From SHZI01 sp963698405 (GTDB lineage Bacteria > Pseudomonadota > Gammaproteobacteria > Steroidobacterales > GCA-2729495), in the NCBI GenBank assembly GCA_963698405.1, contig CAVOQT010000005.1, positions 124,001 to 188,000 on the forward strand: DNA of 64,000 nucleotides, written 5' to 3'. The notes below the pieces were generated by a model. That model was not told the DNA's origin, did no database searches, and saw only the letters and a program-made list of their open reading frames with translations. Positions 29,336 to 38,580 of this stretch are shown here, one piece after another; within the stretch, counting starts at the first letter, position 1; each line of letters opens with the position of its first letter. The position numbers and the translations under genes were made by a program.

Positions 29336-29935
29336 ATGAAGAGAGTGCTGCTTGGCCTCATGGCTTCCCTTGGCGTGCTGCTGTTGTCCGGCTGCGGCTA
29401 TAACGCGATCCAGAGCGGTGATGAGGGCGTCAAGGCGGCGTGGGCCGAGGTGCTGAACCAGTATCAGCGGCGCGCTGACCTGATTCCGAACCTGGTGCGT
29501 ACCGTGCAGGGCTTTGCGCAGCAGGAGCGCGACGTTCTGATCCAGGTGACTGAAGCGCGCTCACGCGTTGGTGCCATTCAGGCCACGCCGGAAACGCTCA
29601 ACGATCCGCAGGCCTTCGAGAATTTTCAGGCTGCGCAGGGTGAGCTGAGTAGCGCGCTGTCCCGATTACTGGTGGTGGTTGAGCGGTATCCGGAACTGAA
29701 ATCCGATCAGAACTTCCGCGATCTGCAGGCCCAGCTTGAGGGCACGGAAAATCGCATCACGGTAGCGCGCAACCGCTTCATCGAGGCGACCCGCGAGTAC
29801 AACACGCTGGTCCGTTCCTTCCCGAGCAATCTGACCGCCATGCTGTTCGGTCACAAGCTGAAGCCCAGCTTTACGGTCGCCAACGAGGCGGAGATCAGCA
29901 AGCCGCCCGAAGTGGACTTTGGCAATCGGGACTGA
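29336..29935 (+). CDS. lemA: LemA family lipoprotein
   Basis: LemA-type envelope protein of 199 residues. Lipobox LLLSGCGYN (Cys near residue 20), then the conserved QSGDEGVKAAWAEVLNQYQRRADLIPNLV in two helices, ending YNTLVRSFPSN and a C-terminal tail. The fold is a long helical bundle. The family typically sits next to TPM-domain genes, as here: the next two plus-strand genes are both TPM proteins. Function is not well established; roles in envelope proteostasis have been proposed. Confidence 0.9.
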   Translation: MKRVLLGLMASLGVLLLSGCGYNAIQSGDEGVKAAWAEVLNQYQRRADLIPNLVRTVQGFAQQERDVLIQVTEARSRVGAIQATPETLNDPQAFENFQAAQGELSSALSRLLVVVERYPELKSDQNFRDLQAQLEGTENRITVARNRFIEATREYNTLVRSFPSNLTAMLFGHKLKPSFTVANEAEISKPPEVDFGNRD

Positions 29936-29957
29936 CGATCAGCTGGTTGTGAGCGCG

Positions 29958-30806
29958 ATGCACGGCGCCCTGCGGGCCGGACTGATGCTGGTGTTGCTGG
30001 CGGCGCAGCTTGCTGTCGCTGATGTATTGCCGGTGCCGGCGCTCTCCGGGCGCGTGGTTGACGAGATTGGTTTGTTGTCCGTGCCGGACAAGGCCACGCT
30101 TGAAGATAAACTCGCAGAACTCGAAGCGCGCAAGGGCAGCCAGATCGTCGTGCTGCTGGTGCCGACTACCCGGCCGGAAGCGATCGAGCAGTTCTCCATG
30201 CGCGTCGTCGAAGCCTGGCAGCCGGGCCGCAAGGGCGTCGATGATGGTGTGCTGCTCATCGTTGCCAGAGATGACCGCGAGGTGCGCATCGAGGTGGGCT
30301 ACGGCCTTGAGGGTGCGATTCCGGATGCGACTGCCAACCGGATCATCGACGATTTCATTCTGCCGCAGTTTCGGGATGGCGATTTTGCCGGCGGAATCGT
30401 CGCCGGTGTCGACCGACTGATCGGACTGGTCGATGGTGAAGCGCTGCCGGAACCGGTCCGGAGCCGGCAGCCGATGAGCAGTTTCGGCAACGTCCTGCCG
30501 ATCGTGTTGTTTGTGAGCATCGTGGTTGGCGCAATTCTGCGCAGGGTGCTCGGGCAGTTGCCCGGCGCTGCGTTTACCGGCCTGCTGGTGGGCGGCCTCA
30601 GTTGGCTGCTGGCCGGTGCGATTGGTCTGGCGCTGCTCATGGGTGTGATCGGTTTTGTGCTCAGCCTGATGCCGGCTGGTCGCGCCGGGCGCTGGGCGAG
30701 CCATTCGCGTGGCGGTTCCGGTGGCGGCAGCTTTGGTGGCCGGGGTGGCGGCTTTAGCGGTGGTGGCGGTGGATTCGGGGGCGGCGGCGCTTCGGGTCGC
30801 TGGTAA
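29958..30806 (+). CDS. TPM-domain membrane protein, YgcG-like
   Basis: About 282 residues from ATG 29958; an in-frame ATG at 29919, overlapping lemA, is possible but would put extra residues before the signal peptide. A signal peptide (MLVLLAAQLAVA) is followed by a periplasmic TPM domain (GRVVDEIGLLS, GSQIVVLLVPTT, GVLLIVARDDREVRIEVGYGLEGAIPDA), two or three helices (about residues 175-235) and a Gly/Ser-rich tail (GGGSFGGRGGGFSGGGGG). This order is typical of the YgcG/TPM_phosphatase family paired with LemA. Confidence 0.88.
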   Translation: MHGALRAGLMLVLLAAQLAVADVLPVPALSGRVVDEIGLLSVPDKATLEDKLAELEARKGSQIVVLLVPTTRPEAIEQFSMRVVEAWQPGRKGVDDGVLLIVARDDREVRIEVGYGLEGAIPDATANRIIDDFILPQFRDGDFAGGIVAGVDRLIGLVDGEALPEPVRSRQPMSSFGNVLPIVLFVSIVVGAILRRVLGQLPGAAFTGLLVGGLSWLLAGAIGLALLMGVIGFVLSLMPAGRAGRWASHSRGGSGGGSFGGRGGGFSGGGGGFGGGGASGRW

Positions 30807-30820
30807 ACGGGTTATCGCTG

Positions 30821-31315
30821 ATGATCAGACGCTGGCTCAGTCATCTCACCACCACGCATTTCACACTGCGACGCTGTTTCCCGGCAGAGGTGCTGGCCGC
30901 GATCGATGCCGCGATCACTGCCTCCGAGCGAGAGCATCAGGCGGAGATTCGTTTTGCAGTCGAGACGGTCTTGCCCTTCGGTCATCTGTGGCGGGGCATC
31001 AGTTGCAGGGATCGGGCCGGCGAAATCTTTACCCGTCTGGGTGTCGACGACACCGCAGGCCGCAACGGGATACTCATCTATGTGCTGCTGGCCGAACGCG
31101 ATATCGAGATCATTGCCGACCAGGGCTTTGCCGGGCGGGTTGCCGCGCCGGTCTGGGAAGAGATTTGCAGCGGGATGACGGCCGCATTTCGCAGCGATGA
31201 TTATGGCGCAGGGGCATTGCGGGCGATCGGACAATTGAATGAGCTGGCCGTGGCGAACTTCCCGGCTATGTCCGGCAACCGCAACGAATTGCCCAATGAG
31301 CCGTTCGTGTTGTGA
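30821..31315 (+). CDS. TPM-domain protein, short soluble form
   Basis: 164-residue TPM-domain protein without an obvious signal peptide. RRCFPAEVLAAIDAAITASE, HQAEIRFAVETVLP, GRNGILIYVLLAERDIEIIADQGF and SGMTAAFRSDDYGAGALRAIGQLNELAVANFP match the second TPM protein found beside many lemA loci. It follows the longer TPM gene by 14 bases, so the three genes form an operon. Confidence 0.88.
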   Translation: MIRRWLSHLTTTHFTLRRCFPAEVLAAIDAAITASEREHQAEIRFAVETVLPFGHLWRGISCRDRAGEIFTRLGVDDTAGRNGILIYVLLAERDIEIIADQGFAGRVAAPVWEEICSGMTAAFRSDDYGAGALRAIGQLNELAVANFPAMSGNRNELPNEPFVL

Positions 31316-31323
31316 TGCCGGGC

Positions 31324-31437
31324 TCAGAAAATCTCGGCGAGAATGATGAAGCGGATAATGCCGGCCAGAGCCGCGATCGCCAATATCGCGATAATGCCGA
31401 GTTCGATATAACGGCCTATGTTGCCGGATTTTGCCAT
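31324..31437 (-). CDS. 37-residue single-helix membrane peptide
   Basis: Short frame on the minus strand from ATG 31437 to TGA at 31324: MAKSGNIGRYIELG, then a strongly hydrophobic Ile/Ala-rich helix ending ILAEIF. It is preceded by AGGAGT at 31444-31449 at a suitable distance, which makes translation likely. It lies antisense between the second TPM gene and the divergent phospholipase D-type gene. Too short for family assignment; resembles small inner-membrane stress peptides in layout only. Confidence 0.5.
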   Translation of the reverse strand: MAKSGNIGRYIELGIIAILAIAALAGIIRFIILAEIF

Positions 31438-31451
31438 GGTAAAAACTCCTG

Positions 31452-33050
31452 ATGCCGATTGGTGAGAAGACTTTAAACTATCTTCGTCTCATATGGGTTA
31501 CCGGATTCCCGGTCCGGTGGGCAGTGAGGAATATTTTCTGCCTGTCAGCGCTTGTAATCATGTTGCAAGCAGGGTTGCCGGTATACGGAGCGGCTGTTGA
31601 CTCCGATACCTGGCTTGGCCAGGCAGTCAAAGCCGCCTCGGCAGGGTATCCCGGTACCTCGGGTGTACTGCTGGTGGATACCGGCCATGAAGCGCTGGCC
31701 GAACGCGATGCGCTGATCGATTCGGCAGTCCGGACGATCGATGCCCAGTACTACATCTGGAATTCAGATGCCTCCGGACGCTATCTGGCAGCGCGGCTGC
31801 TGGCGGCCGCTGAACGCGGAGTCCGGGTGCGGATTCTGCTCGATGACATCAATATAGCTGGCCGTGATGCAGCGCTTGAGGCACTGGCTGAGCATCCGCT
31901 GATCGAAATCCGTATCTACAATCCGGCGGCAGCCCGTGCCGGAGTCAGACGCCTGTTTGGCTTGGTTCGTGAGTTCAGCCGGCTCAACCGGCGCATGCAT
32001 AACAAGTCGTTTACCGTTGATCGTGCCGTCACCATCGTCGGTGGGCGGAATATCGGTAACGAATATTTCGATCTTGATCCGCTCAAGAATTTCCGGGATC
32101 GGGAAATTCTTGTGGCCGGACCGATAGTTGCCGATGTGACGGCTGGCTTCGAGGCATTCTGGACGAGTCGCTGGACGCAGCTGGCGAGTACGCTGGCTGA
32201 CGGTGCATTGAGTCCGCAGCAACTCGCAGCGGCGCGTGGCCGGTTGGATGGTGCCGCCGCAGAATTATCGACGCTCGGCTATGTGCCGACAGCCCGGCTG
32301 GATGCCGATACATATGCAACCGCACTGCTGTCCCGCTTGCTCTGGGTGCCGGTGCAGCTGGTGTTCGATCAGCCGCCGGATAGCGAGGCGATGACCGATT
32401 CGTCGGAGCCGCAGGCCGTGGCTGTAGCCTTGCACAGTCTGGAGATGTCCGCTCAGAGCGAGATCCTGATGGAGTCCGCCTATCTGATTCTCGATGACGA
32501 TACGCTGACCGAAACAGCCCGGCTCACGGCACGCGGTGTCAGCATCCGTGCCTTGACCAATTCCCTGGCCTCGAACGATCTGGTCACCAATCATTCCGGC
32601 TACGCGCGCAATCGCCGGGACATGCTCGATAGCGGCATTGAACTCTTCGAGCTGCGTCCGGATGCCGCTGCCTGTCAACGACTGGTCACGACGGCCAGCG
32701 GCTGTACCGAAGGGCGCGAGTTCGCCCTGCATTCCAAGTCACTGGTGGTGGACCGGCGCATCGTCTATGTGGGTTCCTTCAACATCAATCTGCGTTCGAC
32801 CTACCTCAACTCTGAAACTGCGCTGATTATCGACAGTCCGGTACTCGCCGAACGGATTGCCGGTTCCATCCTCGAGTTGATGGCGCCAGACAGCAGCTGG
32901 CAGGTACTGCGCTCGACATCCGGGGGCATCGAATGGCGTACCGAAGCCGATCAGGGGCCGGTGGTCGTGAGGCATGAACCGATGACCGGCTTCTGGCGGC
33001 GCTGCAAGTCCCGTTTCTTTCGCATGTTCCCGCTGGAGAAGTACCTCTAG
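31452..33050 (+). CDS. Phospholipase D/cardiolipin synthase-like protein
   Basis: Two-HKD enzyme of 532 residues, intact. A signal or membrane segment (residues 18-45) is followed by the first half with IDAQYYIW and the HKD motif MHNKSFTVDRAVTIVGGRN, and the second half with LHSKSLVVDRRIVYVGSFN. The layout matches ClsC/YmdC-type phospholipase D proteins, which transfer phosphatidyl groups or hydrolyse phospholipids at the membrane. ATG 31452 diverges from the 37-residue peptide. Its stop overlaps the convergent Crp/Fnr gene by four bases. Confidence 0.88.
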   Translation: MPIGEKTLNYLRLIWVTGFPVRWAVRNIFCLSALVIMLQAGLPVYGAAVDSDTWLGQAVKAASAGYPGTSGVLLVDTGHEALAERDALIDSAVRTIDAQYYIWNSDASGRYLAARLLAAAERGVRVRILLDDINIAGRDAALEALAEHPLIEIRIYNPAAARAGVRRLFGLVREFSRLNRRMHNKSFTVDRAVTIVGGRNIGNEYFDLDPLKNFRDREILVAGPIVADVTAGFEAFWTSRWTQLASTLADGALSPQQLAAARGRLDGAAAELSTLGYVPTARLDADTYATALLSRLLWVPVQLVFDQPPDSEAMTDSSEPQAVAVALHSLEMSAQSEILMESAYLILDDDTLTETARLTARGVSIRALTNSLASNDLVTNHSGYARNRRDMLDSGIELFELRPDAAACQRLVTTASGCTEGREFALHSKSLVVDRRIVYVGSFNINLRSTYLNSETALIIDSPVLAERIAGSILELMAPDSSWQVLRSTSGGIEWRTEADQGPVVVRHEPMTGFWRRCKSRFFRMFPLEKYL

Positions 33051-33805
33051 CACGAGCGGCGCAGGCGTGCCGCGATGTCGGGATCGAGGCGTGTTCGCCC
33101 GCTGCTGGTATTCGCTGCATGGGCGATGAGTCGCAGGCGTTCGGGATTGTGGACGTGATACACGCGGCTGGTGCGCTGGATGATGCCCTCGTGTTCCAGT
33201 CGTCGCAGCGTGCGGTTGACGTGCACCACGCTGAGGCCGGTGGCATCAGCGATCACCTCCTGGTTGACCGGCCACTCGAACCCATCGGTCACATCCAGTC
33301 CGACGTTTTTCATGCGCGACCAGAGTTCATGAATCAGCCGCGCCAGTCGCTCGGTGGCATTCATCCGGCCGATCGCGAGCAGGTGATCGCGCAGCAGTGA
33401 TTGTTCCTGGGCTTCCAGCCACCACAGCATTGCACCGATACGTGGTGAACCGGCGATCAGATCGAGTACGGTACTGCCGGCCACTGGTGAGTAGCTGCAG
33501 TGTGTGACGGTGCTCAGGCTGAACTCGGCCACCGGCGTCACAAAAATACTCGGGTCGCAAAAATCACCCGGGATGACGAAGTCGAGAACCTGGCGGCGAC
33601 CATCCTCAAGGGTTCGATGGCAGATGGCCCAGCCCTGGTGCATGAGTATTGCGGTGCTGCCCGGCTGCCCATGCAGTATCAGGTCTTCATGTGGTTGGGC
33701 GTTGCGGAGTGGTCGGCCGAGCGACTGCAGGCTGTCGACCTCGGTGGGGGTGAGTTCGATAAACCGCTGCAGTCTGGTGATCAGGGCTGATGCACTGCGT
33801 GCCAA
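33047..33805 (-). CDS. Crp/Fnr-family transcription regulator
   Basis: 252 residues. N-terminal cyclic-nucleotide-binding fold (EDLILHGQPGSTAILMHQGWA, GRRQVLDFVIPGDFCDPSIF) and a C-terminal winged helix (WPVNQEVIADATGLSVVHVNRTLRRLEHEGII). It lacks the N-terminal Cys cluster of Fnr, so it is not a direct oxygen sensor of that type. Effector and targets unknown. Confidence 0.9.
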   Translation of the reverse strand: MARSASALITRLQRFIELTPTEVDSLQSLGRPLRNAQPHEDLILHGQPGSTAILMHQGWAICHRTLEDGRRQVLDFVIPGDFCDPSIFVTPVAEFSLSTVTHCSYSPVAGSTVLDLIAGSPRIGAMLWWLEAQEQSLLRDHLLAIGRMNATERLARLIHELWSRMKNVGLDVTDGFEWPVNQEVIADATGLSVVHVNRTLRRLEHEGIIQRTSRVYHVHNPERLRLIAHAANTSSGRTRLDPDIAARLRRSC

Positions 33806-33912
33806 TACCTGTACTCCACTGCGAAAGCTGTCCCAGGTTAAGGCGGCCGAGGGGGCTGGAACCGATTATGTAACGGTTGGCTGGTGTTATGTATCTATGG
33901 AGGGATCCTGAG

Positions 33913-34197
33913 ATGAGTACCACAGAAGTTGTTAGCGGCAACAGTGCCGCGACCCGCGCCACCGTGGGCAGGCTTGCCGCGACCGCCCAGACTCCGCGTC
34001 AGCTTGCCAAGAAACCAGCAGAATCAAAGCCTTGCAGTAGTCAGGAAGAGCGCTTCCAGATGATTTCAGAGGCTGCCTATTACAAGTCGGAACAGCGCGG
34101 TTTCATGGTCGGCGATGATCTGGCCGACTGGCTGGCTGCCGAAAGCGAAATCGATGCCCTGTTGCTGGACTGCGGCCAGACTCAGTCGAGCAGGTGA
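33913..34197 (+). CDS. DUF2934 family small protein
   Basis: 94 residues from ATG 33913. The first half is Ser/Thr/Ala-rich and probably disordered. The second half (MISEAAYYKSEQRGFMVGDD, LADWLAAESEIDALL) matches the DUF2934 pattern: aromatic-Tyr helix, RGF, then DWLxAExEI. Function unknown. Its 3' end overlaps the convergent DUF1015 gene by 16 bases. Confidence 0.78.
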   Translation: MSTTEVVSGNSAATRATVGRLAATAQTPRQLAKKPAESKPCSSQEERFQMISEAAYYKSEQRGFMVGDDLADWLAAESEIDALLLDCGQTQSSR

Positions 34198-35423
34198 GAC
34201 AGTAGCCCGTCTGCCAGTTTGGGTTCGAACCAGGTGGATTTTGGCGGCATGACCTGATTGGCATCTGCCACCGCCATCAGCGCTTCGAGGCTGGTGGGGA
34301 ACAGGGCAAAGGCTACCGCCATTTCGCCGCTATCGACCCGCCGCTCGAGTTCTGCAAGGCCGCGGATGCCGCCTACAAAATCGATGCGCTTGTCGCGTCG
34401 TGGGTCGCCGATGCCGAGTACTGGTGCCAGCAGATGATCCTGCAACAGGCTCACATCCAGACTCGCAACAGGATCAGTCGGAATCAGTCCGGGCTTGATG
34501 TCGAGCTGATACCAGCGCTTGTCCAGATACATGCCGAACTGTCCGGTCCGCTCCGGGCGCGCCTGTCCGTCGACGGGCGTGACCCTGAACTGCCCACCGA
34601 TGCGGTTCAGAAAATCCTGCGGGCGCTGACCGTGGAGATCCCTGACCAGCCGGTTGTAATCGAGGATGCGCATTTCGTCGTGCGGGAATGCCACGCACAG
34701 AAAGTAGTTGTAGTCCTCATCACCGGTGTGGCGCGGGTTGGCCGCCGTACGTTGTGCCGCCACCCGTGATGCCGATGCCGAGCGGTGATGGCCGTCAGCG
34801 ATATACAGGGCCGGCATCGCCGACACGATCTGCGTGATCCGCCGGACCGATACTTCGTCATCGAGCAGCCAGATCGTGTGTCCGACACCGTCATCAGCCA
34901 GCACATCGTAGACCGGTGTGCAGCGGGTGGCGCTGGTGATGATTGCACCGAGCGCAGCGTTTGCACGGAAGGCCAGCAGTACCGGGCCAGTCTGTGCGTT
35001 CAGCGCGCTGATCTGGCGTACGCGGTCATCTTCCTTGTCGGGGCGCGTGAATTCGTGTTTGCGGATGCGGTTGCGATCGTATTCGGCCACGCTGCCGATG
35101 CAGGCGATACCGGTCTGCACGTGATCACCCATGCGCAGCTGGTAGATGTAGTAGCCAGGCTTTCTGTCACGCACCAGAACGCTGGCATCGATGAGTCGGT
35201 GCAGGTTTTCGCTGCCCTTGGCATACACCTCCGGCGCATACGGATCGGTATCCTGCGGCAGGTCGATCTCGGGCTTGGAGATATGCAGGAAGCTGAACGG
35301 CCGACCGGCAGCGCGGGTACGCGCCTCATCGGTATTGAGTACGTCGTAGGGCGGTGCGGCGACTGCTGCCGCCTGTTCGGGAACCGGCCGCAGCGCCCGG
35401 AATGGGCGGATGAGTGTAGACAT
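34182..35423 (-). CDS. DUF1015 family protein
   Basis: 413 residues, intact from ATG 35423. Family landmarks: IRPFRALRP at the start, APPYDVLN, HISKPEIDLP, RMGDHVQTGIACIGSVAEYD, RKHEFTRPDKEDDR, ADGHHRSASASRVA, and DVSLLQDHLLAPVLGIGDPRRDKRIDFVGG. DUF1015 proteins are often encoded near serine/phosphoglycerate metabolism genes, but no such neighbour is present here. Predicted cytoplasmic; activity unknown. Confidence 0.9.
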   Translation of the reverse strand: MSTLIRPFRALRPVPEQAAAVAAPPYDVLNTDEARTRAAGRPFSFLHISKPEIDLPQDTDPYAPEVYAKGSENLHRLIDASVLVRDRKPGYYIYQLRMGDHVQTGIACIGSVAEYDRNRIRKHEFTRPDKEDDRVRQISALNAQTGPVLLAFRANAALGAIITSATRCTPVYDVLADDGVGHTIWLLDDEVSVRRITQIVSAMPALYIADGHHRSASASRVAAQRTAANPRHTGDEDYNYFLCVAFPHDEMRILDYNRLVRDLHGQRPQDFLNRIGGQFRVTPVDGQARPERTGQFGMYLDKRWYQLDIKPGLIPTDPVASLDVSLLQDHLLAPVLGIGDPRRDKRIDFVGGIRGLAELERRVDSGEMAVAFALFPTSLEALMAVADANQVMPPKSTWFEPKLADGLLSHLLD

Positions 35424-35472
35424 GTGAGGATCCTGAGTAACGAAAGAAGCGTACCGGGTAGCAGCGCAGCGA

Positions 35473-36927
35473 TCAGCTCTGTCCCAGCACCTCGAAAGCA
35501 GCACGTTCGCCGGATTCCATCGCGCCTTCCATGCCGCGATTCGACACCGCGGTGTGTTCGCCACAGAAATGAATACGGCCATGGGCATTGCCGACTGCAT
35601 TGGCAAATGCAGTGACCTGACCGGGGGCCCAGACGGCCCAGTCGCCTGCCGAAAACTGGTCGTGGTACCAGGAGTGATAGGCGACAACTTCGACCTTGCC
35701 GCGGGCTGCCGGGCGGGTCTGGTAGAAGTCGTCCATGATTGCGGCGACTGCATCCTTCTCGTCGAGCGTGTCCATCCAGGTCGCATTTCGTCCGCGGATC
35801 CAGATCGTCAGGCTGGTGATTTCCTGCGGCGTCTTGCCCTTGCGCTCGGGGACCACCATGCCGGCAAGGCCGTTGCTGAAGATATTCGGATTGCGGCCGT
35901 CTTCTTCCCAGAAGGGCTTTTTGATGGCCAGGTGCAGCATGTTTATCTGCTGTGAGCTGAGTGTGTTGATGGCCAGACCTTGTGCGCCGCCGATCAGCGG
36001 ATCGATGTGCACACGCCGGAGCACCGACATGGGCATGGAGCAGATCACATGATCGGCTTTGTAGACGGTGCCGTCAGCGCAGTGGACCTCGGCGCCTGAG
36101 CCGGCTGTGCGGATACCGGTGACGTTCTGGCCGAAGATCACCGGCTTCCTGAGGCCACCGGCCATCGCTTCGGGAATCGACTGGTTGCCGCCAACGGCGG
36201 TATAGCCGAAGGTCTTGCCGCCCAGCTGGGCCTGCATCATTGCGAAGGTGTGACCGAAAAGCACCATCATCGCCGAGATATCATGTGCGGTGGTGCCATG
36301 GTTGGGATTGGTATTCCAGCACAGCTCGATAATCTCTTCGGAGACGCCCAGGCTGATCAGCCAGTCATGCAGTGAGACGTCGTATCTGGCGTTGGCCGGA
36401 TCCAGCCACGCATCAGTCGTCTTCAAGGGGTTGTTCTTGCCCATGACCGGGTACAGGTAAGCCCACGGCGGCAGTTGCTTCATGCCGTCCGGAAACGGAT
36501 TCTTCGGGTGAGTGGCCCAGTCGGCCTTGGCAATCAGCTGGCCGTCCAGAACCAGTTCCCGGTCGTTGAAGAAGGGCACGATCGGTGTGACATCGATGAG
36601 GCCGACCTTGAATTTCTTGCAGGCATCCATCAGCCGGGCATAGCCGGGGCCAAAGGAAGTTCCGCCGGATTCCGGACTGCCGTTCACGTTGCGGTGCGAT
36701 AGTATCCGGCCGCCGATCCGGTTCCGGCCCTCGATGACCTGTACGTCGATGCCCTGTTCCTCGAGCAGCAGCGCGGCATTCAGGCCCGAGAGACCGGCAC
36801 CGATGACGATGACTTTCGTGCGGTTTTGCGCGCGCACCGGTCGCAGTGCTGCAGCAAGTGGTATGGCGCTGATGCCCTTGAGAATCGTGCGACGGTCGAT
36901 GCCTGAAGTATTCTGCATATCTGGCAT
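35473..36927 (-). CDS. Flavin-dependent amine oxidase, Tat-exported
   Basis: FAD-binding monoamine-oxidase-family protein of 484 residues. Tat signal DRRTILKGISAIPLAAA (residues 11-27), then the dinucleotide fold VIVIGAGLSGLNAALLLEEQG, GRNRIGGRI, and near the C-terminus IHFCGEHTAVSNRGMEGAMESGERAA, which binds the flavin. Such enzymes oxidise amines, polyamines or amino acids to imines with release of hydrogen peroxide. Its start faces that of the second DUF1838 gene, 141 bases away, and both are Tat substrates, suggesting shared control. Confidence 0.88.
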   Translation of the reverse strand: MPDMQNTSGIDRRTILKGISAIPLAAALRPVRAQNRTKVIVIGAGLSGLNAALLLEEQGIDVQVIEGRNRIGGRILSHRNVNGSPESGGTSFGPGYARLMDACKKFKVGLIDVTPIVPFFNDRELVLDGQLIAKADWATHPKNPFPDGMKQLPPWAYLYPVMGKNNPLKTTDAWLDPANARYDVSLHDWLISLGVSEEIIELCWNTNPNHGTTAHDISAMMVLFGHTFAMMQAQLGGKTFGYTAVGGNQSIPEAMAGGLRKPVIFGQNVTGIRTAGSGAEVHCADGTVYKADHVICSMPMSVLRRVHIDPLIGGAQGLAINTLSSQQINMLHLAIKKPFWEEDGRNPNIFSNGLAGMVVPERKGKTPQEITSLTIWIRGRNATWMDTLDEKDAVAAIMDDFYQTRPAARGKVEVVAYHSWYHDQFSAGDWAVWAPGQVTAFANAVGNAHGRIHFCGEHTAVSNRGMEGAMESGERAAFEVLGQS

Positions 36928-37068
36928 TCCTGCTCGTGGCTTCTGGATGCCGTGATGCTACACCGTGTCGCTGCACGGCGCGAAATGCCGGGCCAACGCA
37001 GGTGACCGCTGGCCGGTGGCGTCAATGTAGAATCATGTGCTGATGTACACGACTGGCAGAGGACCGCA

Positions 37069-38007
37069 ATGGGTAGTCGACCGACACGTCTGATCGATCG
37101 CCGGGCAATGCTCGGTGTACTGGGTGGCAGTGCTATTGCTGGTGCCTTGCCTGCAGCACCGCTATTGCCGTCGGTGCCGCTGTCGCTTGACCTGGAGAAA
37201 CCGGAAGACAACCTGACGGCCTGGATGAAGATGCGGGCCAGCCTGGAATCCCAGGACGTCTATTTCTGGTTCACCGGTGGGCTCGATCTGGCCGTGCCGG
37301 GCGAGGCGATCCGGCCGATCATCAATGTCGAAACCACCATCCTGCGCCGTACGCAGCGCCTGGCAGAGCACACCTGGCATGTGACCGACTGGGAGGCGAG
37401 CGTTTATCGCAATGTGGAGAGCGACGAGATCGTCGATGAGGTGCTGAATCCGGTTACCGGGAAGATGGTTCAGCCGTTCCACTACCGGGAGGGGCCGGTG
37501 ACCTTCGAGTACACCGCCGAGCGTCAGCCCAGACTTATCGGACTGCCCACGCCATTTGAGGAGAAGACCGAGCCCTTCCATCAGCGTTGGCGGCGGGCCG
37601 GAGACGATCTCTGGATGGTCAAGGAGATGTACATCTGGGGCATTCCCCAGTGGCTCGACATCAAGGAGTTTCCCAAGGAGACGCCAGAAACACCGATCAA
37701 CGTCTCCTCGATCACCACCATGAAGGCCAGCCTGCGCGATGTGCTGAATCCTGCACTGGCCTCGGTGCCAACCGAATATTTCTACCAGGCGACTTCCGAC
37801 TGGTTGCCGTGGATGAAGATGGGTCAGCGGCCGGGTTTTGTGGTCTGGCATGAGGCGGGCAAGAAAATCTTCAGTCTCGATGACGTGCCGGCAACGACCC
37901 GCTCGGCTATCGAGCAGATCCATCCCTTGTGGTTTGAGCGACCGGTACCCTGGGAGGGGTTCACCAACATGTTTTTTCTTTACCGGCAGCAGCACGGAAA
38001 AAAATGA
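37069..38007 (+). CDS. DUF1838 family protein, Tat-exported, copy 2
   Basis: 312 residues, intact. Tat signal DRRAMLGVLGGSAIAGALP. DUF1838-type blocks are NLTAWMKMRASLESQDVYFWFTGG, VLNPVTGKMVQPFHYREGP, TPFEEKTEPFHQRW and DWLPWMKMGQRPG, the last matching the Trp-rich segments WWPWMRMG and PWLPWMLMG of copies 1 and 3. AGAGGA upstream of ATG 37069 is a good ribosome-binding site. Divergent from the amine oxidase. Function unknown; Trp-rich conserved motif and export suggest a periplasmic binding or enzymatic role. Confidence 0.82.
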   Translation: MGSRPTRLIDRRAMLGVLGGSAIAGALPAAPLLPSVPLSLDLEKPEDNLTAWMKMRASLESQDVYFWFTGGLDLAVPGEAIRPIINVETTILRRTQRLAEHTWHVTDWEASVYRNVESDEIVDEVLNPVTGKMVQPFHYREGPVTFEYTAERQPRLIGLPTPFEEKTEPFHQRWRRAGDDLWMVKEMYIWGIPQWLDIKEFPKETPETPINVSSITTMKASLRDVLNPALASVPTEYFYQATSDWLPWMKMGQRPGFVVWHEAGKKIFSLDDVPATTRSAIEQIHPLWFERPVPWEGFTNMFFLYRQQHGKK

Positions 38008-38028
38008 AGTCTTGTGGAGAAATGAGCT

Positions 38029-38580
38029 GTGTGTGATGCCGGGTGGTCCCGCTACGCATTGAAGGTTTGTCTGGCGCTGGTTTGCTGCCCGGGCATCGTC
38101 CATGCTGGCGTATGCCGCAGCGAGCTACGCCCCTTGCTGTTGCAGGCACAGCCCGATGCGGCGGCCCTTGCTGCGGTTCGCTCTGTCTGTGAGTCTGAAG
38201 CGAATGCCGGTGATGCCGATGCGAGCTATCAGCTTGCGTTGTTTCATCTGGGGCTGGGTGGTAACTGGAGTCCGGTCGAAGCGATCCCGCTGATTCGCTC
38301 AGCCGCCGAACGGGATGTCGCTGAGGCGCAGTACTGGCTGGCCTGGCAGTCAGAAAGCGGCCCCGAGTTGCCGCATGATGAAGCCGTCGCACTGGGCTGG
38401 TATCAGCGGGCGGCGGCGGGGCGCCATCGTCTGGCTCTTGAGCGTTTGGCAGTTGCCTGGGAGCAGGGCGAACTGGGGCTGCCGGTCGACGCGAAGAAGG
38501 CGCTGCAGATGCGTGCGCAGATCCGTAAATGTGAAGATGAGAACCGCAGTCAGACGGTGCAGCAGGCCGACTACCAGTAG
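38029..38580 (+). CDS. Sel1-like repeat protein
   Basis: 183 residues from a GTG at 38029. A hydrophobic N-terminal segment (VCLALVCCPGIVHA) is a likely signal peptide. Sel1-type helical repeats follow: AGDADASYQLALFHLGLGG, AIPLIRSAAERDVAEAQYWLAW, AVALGWYQRAAAGRHRLALERLAVAW. Sel1 repeats mediate protein interactions. The 3' end overlaps the convergent DUF882 gene by 10 bases. The start is uncertain because no ATG precedes the signal segment in frame. Confidence 0.7.
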   Translation: MCDAGWSRYALKVCLALVCCPGIVHAGVCRSELRPLLLQAQPDAAALAAVRSVCESEANAGDADASYQLALFHLGLGGNWSPVEAIPLIRSAAERDVAEAQYWLAWQSESGPELPHDEAVALGWYQRAAAGRHRLALERLAVAWEQGELGLPVDAKKALQMRAQIRKCEDENRSQTVQQADYQ

